From: Culex pipiens pallens
Taxonomy: Eukaryota; Arthropoda; Insecta; Diptera; Culicidae
Direction of reading: 5' to 3'
DNA length: 64,000 nt
Assembly: GCF_016801865.2 (NCBI RefSeq)
Contig: NC_068938.1
Span: forward strand, 72,811,021 to 72,875,020
The notes beneath the pieces are model-generated. The model was given only the letters and a program-made list of their open reading frames with translations, did not search any database and had not been told where the DNA came from. Shown piece by piece: positions 56,930-64,000 of this stretch; the stretch's first letter is position 1; every line of letters begins with the position of its first letter. Both the position numbers and the translations under genes were made by a program.

Positions 56930-57734
56930 CATTAAATTTCCCATAAAATGACATGTTCCAAAATTTATTACATCCGAGTAACGGAAAATGGGAGAATTTT
57001 TAAAACTTTTTTAGTGTTTTTTCGATGAAAAATACGTTTTTTCGGAATTTTGAGTTCGCCATCAAATCGGGCGTCTAATTTTACATAAAAGTCCCTTTGA
57101 CACCAAATTTCTATCTCATCACCGTTTCAGGCTGCAAATTATTGAAAAACACCTATTTTTTCGCATGTTCAAAAATGGAAGGGGTCATACCGCCTCTCCG
57201 TCACGAGATATCAAAAAACAGACCTCGGATTCGTGATCAGGGACAAAAGTTACCCCTTAGGACAAAGTTTCACGCAAATCGAAGAGGGTTCGGGGCAACT
57301 TTTCCCGATTTCGTGTGAGTTGGTAGAGAATTACCCTATTTTATTTATGTGCAAAGTTGCTGTATTAAACAAAGGGAAACCTCTGAAAAAGTGTAAGCCA
57401 AAAATATAAGTATTTTTAAAAAATATGTCAAACGAATGGGTTAACAATAAAATAAGAAGATCTATATTTGCAATGAAAAAATGATACTATAATTAACATT
57501 TACTTTGTCTTTTTGGTTTAATTTAATTTGTCTTAGGATATTTTTTTCAAGCGTACTATTTTTTCTAAAAAGTTCTAACAATCAACAACTTTGCCGAAGA
57601 CACAATATGGATGAGAAAATCCTTTCTCAAGAAACGGGTTTCCAAACGTTTCCATAGCACTTATGTATGGACAGCTCCCAAGTATGGAGAAACAAAAAAA
57701 AAACAAAAAAAAATACCCACCCACTTTAACAATC
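56930..57734. other. AT-rich stretch, no gene seen
   Basis: Contains TTTGCCGAAGACAC (57591), a motif shared with several interspersed repeats here. The open frame at 57097-57318 has no recognisable homology. Confidence 0.45.
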
Positions 57735-57738
57735 CACA

Positions 57739-57984
57739 CTGCCCATGTTCGCATAAATATCCCATATGCAAAACAGCAAACTGAGAAAAACGCATTTGAA
57801 GTTTGTCCAGCATATAAGGCTACGTGTTAAGTGTTCGTGAAAAAACTGGATTTCCTCCTGATTTCTAGAACAAAGTACTGGATATTATGGCTTTTTTGAA
57901 AGAGCACATGATTTTGAACCAAACTGCATCATTAACTCAAAAACGATGAAAATGCATATGGGACATTTATGCGATCATGGGCAG
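57739..57984. mobile_element. MITE with CTGCCC ends and CACA duplication
   Basis: CTGCCCATGTTCGCATAAAT / ATTTATGCGATCATGGGCAG, with CACA at 57735-57738 and 57985-57988. The interior matches 6595-6818. It is inserted in the tail of a SINE. Confidence 0.9.
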
Positions 57985-57988
57985 CACA

Positions 57989-58070
57989 GGTCTTTTGTGA
58001 TCTCTATTGCAAGTTTCTGCTCTAAGTTAGGAGTCCTAATGGGCACCCAAAATTCTTTTTACTACTTTCC
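57989..58070 (-). mobile_element. SINE tail fragment, separated from its end by a MITE
   Basis: GGTCTTTTGTGATCTCTATT then GCAAGTTTCTGCTC matches the tail at 41497-41535. The terminal part of the same tail lies on the other side of the MITE (CCACTTTAACAATCCACA, 57721-57738). Confidence 0.7.
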
Positions 58071-58202
58071 AAATCAAAATTAAAGATCACAAATTTTTAT
58101 TTGAGAAAAGCTCAATAATAGATGAATAACTTTCTTTTCAAAAGAGCAAACATGTTTTCATTCAAATCTCATTCAATTCCAAAATTTACAAAAAATCAAA
58201 TA

Positions 58203-58511
58203 CAGTCCAGACTTGATTATCCGAAACTTTGTATGGGACTTTGGATAATCGAATCACGACCAAAACAATTTTTTTTCGTATTTTTATTTTCTTATTTTTA
58301 TTATCAAATTCGAGTTCAGCGAGCATGGTTGTCAACATTTCATCACCGCCATTTTGGCCGCAATCTTGAATTTAATTTTTTTAAATCACTTTAGAGTAGT
58401 TAAAAGTCATACTTAAGCTCAGCAACCAAAACTTAGACAACGATTTTTTTTCGTGATTCGATTATCCGAAATAAAATTTTGCCAAGGCTTCGGATAATCG
58501 AGTCTGGACTA
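58203..58511. mobile_element. pogo/Tigger-like MITE, TA duplication
   Basis: CAGTCCAGACTTGATTATCC at the left, GGATAATCGAGTCTGGACT at the right, and TA on both sides. Second inverted block TCGAATCACGA / TCGTGATTCGA inside. 309 bp. Confidence 0.9.
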
Positions 58512-61140
58512 TAAAAGAAAACAAGCGAATGATTGATATAATGCACTTTTCTGCTTTAAATTGAACTTGATAGAGCAATTTCAGCTCAAATCAGGATTTT
58601 CCTCAAAAAATTTGAACGAAAAAAAAATCGTGACATTACCTTTAAATTTAAGTCTTAGACTTAAAAATCAAAAAATCTCATAGATGTGGCGTGTATTTTC
58701 GTTTCAGTGTATTTTTTTCAGAAAGCCCGTTCAATTTCCTACAAGTTTGTCTTTGACCACTTTGTGATGCGACGCAACGGCTTTGAGATACAGTTATTTG
58801 TTAATTACAAAATACAAAAATATTGAAATACCTTACGCCCTTCTCAAATGTTATTTTCGAGTACTATTGGCTCCATATACACAAAAATGGCTTATATAGG
58901 CCTAGGATAACATGTCTACAAAGTTTCATTGAAATCGGAGAGGGTCGGGTACAAAAGTACCACAAAAATTCCTGATTTGAGCTGGAATTGCTCGATACTA
59001 AAACAAAAAAATAAAAACATCATAACTAACTTTTCTGACCTGTAACGCAGCTCTTATGACGAAATCCAGTCTGCAACCCGCTAAGATCACCATCTCCATG
59101 CGAATGTGAAAGTTCCGTTGCTTGATCAAACTCAAATTCTTATCTAGGGATAAATTTGTCGCATTTTATTTCATCATAGACTGTAATCATTTAACCCTGA
59201 GTCATACAGCCGTTATATTTCTAGTATTAGTCATCAAATTGCAAACAAATCACAATGCTCCGTGAAGTGCCTCCAGGTGATAGTAAACGAAACAGTCATA
59301 GCTGATTAGTTTGTGATTGGAACTTTAAGAGTTACTTTTTGTGGTATCACTTTTAATAAAGAGCATAAAAAAGCTTCAATCCATCAAATCATCTACAAAG
59401 AGTGATACTTTTTGATCATCCTCGCCACTTAAAGCATCGAAAATGCCTCATTCTTCATGGTACACATCTGGTGGTACCCCCACAGTAATGACAGCGTGCA
59501 AAACGCCATAAAAAGAGAACTAAATAACTGTACTAAAATGCTCACATTATCTATTTACTTCGGAAAGAGTTAATAACATTGAAAAAGAGACAAAGTTGAT
59601 TTGTAACGTTTCCGTAGAAACATGGCGATTCATAGCTTAATTTAGAGAGTCAGATTAAGCCCTTTTATCATGTTTGGTTTGCAACGCAATGAACATCGGG
59701 CCATGATGTAGTGCCGATGGGTGACAACAATGGCCGATGGACGCGCTTTGATTACGACTATTTTTATGAAGGGACAGGCGTTAATCAAGAGTTCATCTGC
59801 GATGGTCCGCTCATTACTGCGCATCTTTTTTTTGTTTTACTAAGTTTTGAAGTTCATAGCTGCGAAGAAAAACTATTGGCTTGAAAAGTTCATTGTTTTT
59901 TCCTCATTGCTTTGACGGGGTTCATAATCGTTGAAAAAGTAGCAAACAATTGCGCTTTAGTTTTCGTTTAAAAAAGTGAAAATTCCACCGGTCAAACCGA
60001 AAATAGCTTAAACGTCTTACTGCAGTTAAACTCAAGTAATGCAACCAGTGGCGAACGCCAATTTATGCTCGGCAGCTTGTTTACTCGTTGTTTTTGTTGT
60101 GTGTGAAATATTACTTTCTGGCATTTATGCTCTGCCCAGGCACGCAACTCGCTGCTTAGCTTCATCATATCGGAGCTTTTAATAACTTTTGCTGAAATGG
60201 ATACAACGCTCGTATACTCTTTACATGTTTCGCTGGAAGAGAAGGCTCTTGCACCACTGCTGCTGTATCGGGGCGCCCGCCGTGTTGGAACGCAAAAAGT
60301 TTATACTAAATTCCACTTTGCTTGAAAGTGAAATCAAATTCGATCGTTTCATTAATGATTGCGCCGTTTTTTTGTGGTTGCCGTTTGTGCCTCGTGTTAA
60401 GGGCACAAAGCCCTCGATCTATTGGGTTTGCTGAGTACCTGGGGAATTGTGTGAGGTTTGGTGACCTACTGCAGTGGTTCTAATCCACGAGTCTACTGCC
60501 AATCTGTTCGTAATAGGCAGGATTTATTTTTAGAATATTTTGGAATGTAAAGTTCCCTGGGCTTGGTGATAGTGAGTATCATAGATTTGATGCTTGTTTG
60601 GCAAGGAGTATGATTTGATTCGATGTGGAATTAAAATCGAAGTTTTCAGTATTTTGCTGAAGCTTCCATTTTTACACATGGACAACCACATCATGCTACG
60701 AGCACCTACTTTGACGCAGTCTCAGGGCTTAATCGATGGCCGGTAGGCTGTCATCGAGACAAGGAGGTTCTCCGATAGTGGAAATATCACATTTGTACAG
60801 TGAACCGCTACATATGTGATTTTTCCCTATCTTAATGTGGGTGTCAGCTTAGGATGCGGGTTTTTAAAAAATTAGTTTTTGTAGAATTTAGGATTTTAAC
60901 TATAAATATCAACTTTTTATACTTTTCCTTTAGTTATTTAGGGACAATATTAGTAATAGTAAATTTACACCCAACTGGCAGTCGCATGATTGTGATGCAT
61001 GGCGGCATGAAAGTATATCAGAATCTGCATGAAATCTGTCCTCATGCATTTTTTGCGTTATAGGAGTATGATATTTTTGCCCGTTACCGACAATTATCGA
61101 CATTACCGACGGCTTTTTGGTTGTATTTCACAAAAAAAAT
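58512..61140. other. Mostly single-copy, probably intronic DNA
   Basis: No convincing exon. 58560-59030 has phrases shared with other interspersed repeats (GAGCAATTTCAGCTC, GAGATACAGTTATTTG). 59200-61050 appears unique. Confidence 0.45.
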
Positions 61141-61142
61141 AC

Positions 61143-61216
61143 TTATCAGAACGAGGATTGAACCACCAACTTCTTGGTAATTGATCAGACACGCTACCAC
61201 CGCGCCATGGATGCTT
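61143..61216 (-). repeat. tRNA-like SINE head
   Basis: On the minus strand CATCCATGGCGCGGTGGTAG (box A) and GGTGGTTCAATCCTCG (box B). The anticodon arm (CTGATCAATTACCAAG) is irregular. Reads as a tRNA-derived element rather than a functional tRNA. Confidence 0.55.
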
Positions 61217-61789
61217 GATAAAAATTGAGTGAAAGAGCACCAACATATGCTTCTCTTTGGAGTGTTGCTCGGGGACGGGCCAGCATTATATGTGTTGGTG
61301 AGAACTGCAGATCTCTGAAATTTTTACACGCGGGCAAAAATGATCTACGGGCTTGCTGCAAAAAATGTTATAAAATATGACATTTTCTGCAGCAAATCCA
61401 ATGTTGCAGATTTTGAGATATATTTTTCCTTAGGGTGTAGTAATTCTATCAGAATCGGTGATTTTTATTCAAGTAGCATAAAAACCATTCTGATTTGTCA
61501 AGATTTCCATAGAGTCTCAATCAATCAATAGTGAAATGATATCGGACTAAGTTCGTTGATCTGTTAAACTAACGGTTGTTGGATTATGATTGTATCGACC
61601 ATTGTTGCGAATCGAGGATCTACTGGAATTATGACGATCAAATGGTCGTCTCTTTTTCAATTCACGACTTGTAAAATATGAACTGTTAATATATTTTTTT
61701 GTTTCTGTTTTTTAAAAGAAGCCAGACAGGTTTTAAAATAAACGTTCTAGATTTTTGGCTATTAATTAAAATGTCGGGGAATAATAAGA
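61217..61789. other. AT-rich stretch, no gene seen
   Basis: No repeat match inside the window and no supported coding frame. Confidence 0.4.
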
Positions 61790-62757
61790 GCAGCATTCAA
61801 TATTACGCCCATTTGAAATGTTTGTCTTGGTTTAAAAAAATTGAAAATATTGTTTTCGAAAAGTTCGGAAAATTTCACGAATGTTTCATATTTTAACATT
61901 GTAAATCGGACCATTAGTTGCTGAGATATCGACGTTAGAAAATGGTGGGTCGTTTGGGTGATACTTGGAAAACATCAATTTACATGTTTTTAAACCTTTG
62001 CATGGCAATATCTCAGCAACTAAGGGTCGTATCAACAAAGTTCAAAATCGCAAAATATAGAGAATTTTCTCAGCTTTTCAAAAATATTTTTTTCAAAAGT
62101 GGGCAAACATGTGCACTAATTTTAAAAATTAAAAAACTGCGACTATTTTCAATAAAGTCACCTAAAAATGGATTTAACTTGAAAACGGTGCACTTTATCA
62201 AAATTTCACTATCGTACTTTTTGATTGCAAATTTGATTTTACATCGAAAAATGAATTTGAAAAATTTTTGCGACCAATATTTCGATTTTTAAAAATTAGT
62301 ATTGATGAAAAAATTCATAATACGGTCAAAGATTTTTTGCACACCCTGAAAGTTTCTGAAAAGTTGGCATATGATGTCCTCTAAAACACATCAAAAAATT
62401 AAAAAAAATAAAAATAGTGTTTAGTGCAAATCAAGTTTTAGTGACAAAAAGTTAAATAAAAAATCACCAAATTTTTTTTACCGTGTATCATATTTTTTCA
62501 GTGTGGTCCATATCCATACCTACAACTTTGCCGAAGACACCAAATCGATCAAAAAATTCCTTCAAAAGATACAGATTTTTGAATTTTCATACATCATTTT
62601 TGTATGGACAGCTGCCAAATTTGTATGGAAAATAATATGGACAAACTAATGATGCAAAATGGCTTCTTTGGGCATACCGAAGGCACCAAAAAAGTTTCAG
62701 TCGGATTAAAAAATACAAAAAAATCGAATGACCGAAATCTGAGAGAACTGCTCATTA
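61790..62757. repeat. 'GAGAATTGCTCA' repeat, single-arm copy
   Basis: Colinear with the right arm of 51831-53795 from GCCCATTTGAAATGTTTGTC to GAGAGAACTGCTCATT, and retaining the segment that the other copy has lost. Confidence 0.85.
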
Positions 62758-62786
62758 AATATCAACATTTATTGAATTCAAAAGAG

Positions 62787-62870
62787 AACTTCTAGAGCTT
62801 TTTTTGAAAAGGACTTATAAACATATAAAATACAATAGCTTATAGGAGCCTTTAAAAAAAAAGAAAAAAG
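62787..62870. mobile_element. Degraded short MITE, 'TTCTGGAG' family
   Basis: CTTCTAGAGCTTTTTTTGAA ... TTTAAAAAAAAAG, with TTATAAAC / CTTATAGG inner arms similar to 43499-43582. Confidence 0.5.
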
Positions 62871-63094
62871 TACTCTTAAAATTAAGGAAAATTGTAGGGT
62901 TGGAAGTGTGACTTGGGGTCAACTTTGGCTGTGTTTTTCGGTAATATTTCCTTAATTATATGGAAAAATAAGTATGCAGTAAATTTTATATTGTCCCTGA
63001 CTATGCTTCTAAGCGTGTTTAAACAGGAATCATGCAGAAAAATTAAAAAAGTGGCTGTAAAAGCATGAAAAAACTAAATAGACAAAAGGACAAA

Positions 63095-63240
63095 AGGAGG
63101 TGGTAGTGTTAGCCAAATACTATCAGAAACAAACATAAACTAAACAAGATAAGTGCAAACTTAATTATTAAAATTGAAACAAGAAAAACATAAAACAAGA
63201 AAGTAGAACAAAAGTTTCTCAAAATGAACTCCAGAGCACG
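63095..63240 (-). repeat. Dispersed repeat, reverse copy
   Basis: The complement of the repeat at 15040-15320 and 8640-8890 (AAATACTATCAGAAACAAAC; CTAAACAAGATAAGTGCAAA). Confidence 0.65.
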
Positions 63241-63521
63241 GGTAAAAGAAAAATATTCATAAAAGATTTGGGCAGTAGTGGATTAAGGCGTTATTTGATA
63301 AACACAAAATATAATTTAAAAAATCAGTTATTCTTTTTTGCCACCCTTCTTGCCTTTCTAATGAAAACCGAGTTACAAAAACTTAATGTTTTTCTCAATT
63401 TTTGAAGTAACAATACATATAATTTAGCTTCCAGTTTTTTTTAAAAGACTGATTTTTTATTTTGAATCAATAAAATGAGTGCTTCCATTTTAAATAATTT
63501 TTAGAAATGTATTGTTAAGTT

Positions 63522-63675
63522 TCTATCCCTAAACCACGTGGACACATTTTTTTGAAATCTCAGAACCCCCTCCCCCTCTTGGACAATTTTTATACAAAAC
63601 AAATATTTTTTGTATGGAGCGCGGACAATCGCTGCCCCCCTCCCAACCGTGTCAACGTGGTTTATGAATGGTCCC
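63522..63675. mobile_element. MITE, 'ACCACGTGG' family
   Basis: CTATCCCTAAACCACGTGGA then CACATTTTTTTG at the left; CAACGTGGTTTATGAATGGT then CCC at the right. TTTGTATGGAGCG and C-runs inside. Confidence 0.78.
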
Positions 63676-64000
63676 TTACTATAACTGTCAATAATGCGAT
63701 TTTGAACTTATTTCGAAATTTTGATCGATAGTTGATATTAATTTTTATAAGTTAACTGTTTTTTGGTGATTCTTTACGTAAGAAATGCTTATATTTGAGA
63801 ATCTGAAAATGACGGGAATTTTAAAATAGGATTTAAGTGGTCACCCTGTTTAATTATTACGTTTGAAAATTTCTAAAATTGTGCTTGAAATCTTTGTGTT
63901 TTGCCTCGACACTTGCACTAGCCTTTTTGTTAAAAATAACATAACACATTTTGCAGGCCAAGGATTGATACCTAAGAGCATGCAATGGCACTGACCTTGT
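63676..64000. other. AT-rich right edge, no gene seen
   Basis: A possible acceptor TTTTGCAG ends at 63957, but all three frames after it meet a stop within about 55 bases. No exon is called. Confidence 0.5.

Noticed and set aside
63940..64000. Possible exon start at the right edge after TTTTGCAG
   Set aside because: All three frames reach a stop within about 55 bases, so it is not the next coding exon of the candidate gene.

Overview
The window looks like nuclear DNA of a mosquito, most likely a culicine such as Culex. I infer this from the arthropod gene set (a Hook homologue, a USP3/44/49-type deubiquitinase, a C1orf50/DUF2452 protein), short GT-AG introns with GC-rich exons in AT-rich surroundings, and a very high load of small TIR elements, tRNA-derived SINEs and foldback repeats of the kinds known from culicines. 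The species is not proven by the sequence. There is nothing bacterial or viral and no CRISPR.

Layout. 1-5.97 kb: the 3' part of a ubiquitin-specific protease gene (five exons, + strand), entering from the left. Its last long intron holds MITEs, a SINE, a 994-bp hAT-type foldback element and an AT-rich tandem array. 6-9.6 kb: interspersed repeats, a SINE inserted in a hAT terminus, and a perfect 48-bp-arm palindrome. 10-13.9 kb: a complete hook gene (four exons, + strand, 689 aa). 14-19.9 kb: AT-rich repeats and a roughly 2-kb minisatellite with a GGGCGCC core, interrupted by a MITE. 19.9-20.5 kb: an intact single-exon C1orf50-like gene on the - strand. 20.8-31.8 kb: a repeat-built block with a 1.6-kb foldback, a TIR-bounded segment with gene-like debris, an RpS9 pseudogene, 7-bp satellite arrays, a 2.9-kb foldback whose arms contain 142-bp tandem units, and a cluster of small nested TIR elements. 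31.8-32.8 kb: a candidate 5'-UTR exon ending in ATG directly at a strong splice donor. The remaining 31 kb could be the first intron of that gene and has no convincing coding exon. It carries an MCM7 pseudogene, a retrocopy-like insertion with a 21-bp target duplication, several MITE families, more SINEs and a 2-kb inverted repeat.

The three intact genes have unrelated housekeeping roles (deubiquitination, dynein cargo adaptor, uncharacterised DUF2452 protein) and do not form a functional unit. The most informative content is the repeat biology: a MITE family with 4-bp target duplications supported at three sites, modular SINEs that put different tRNA-like heads on a shared body, foldback elements able to form long hairpins, and decayed host-gene copies. 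All coordinates and translations were read by eye. Repeat-family names are descriptive, not database assignments.
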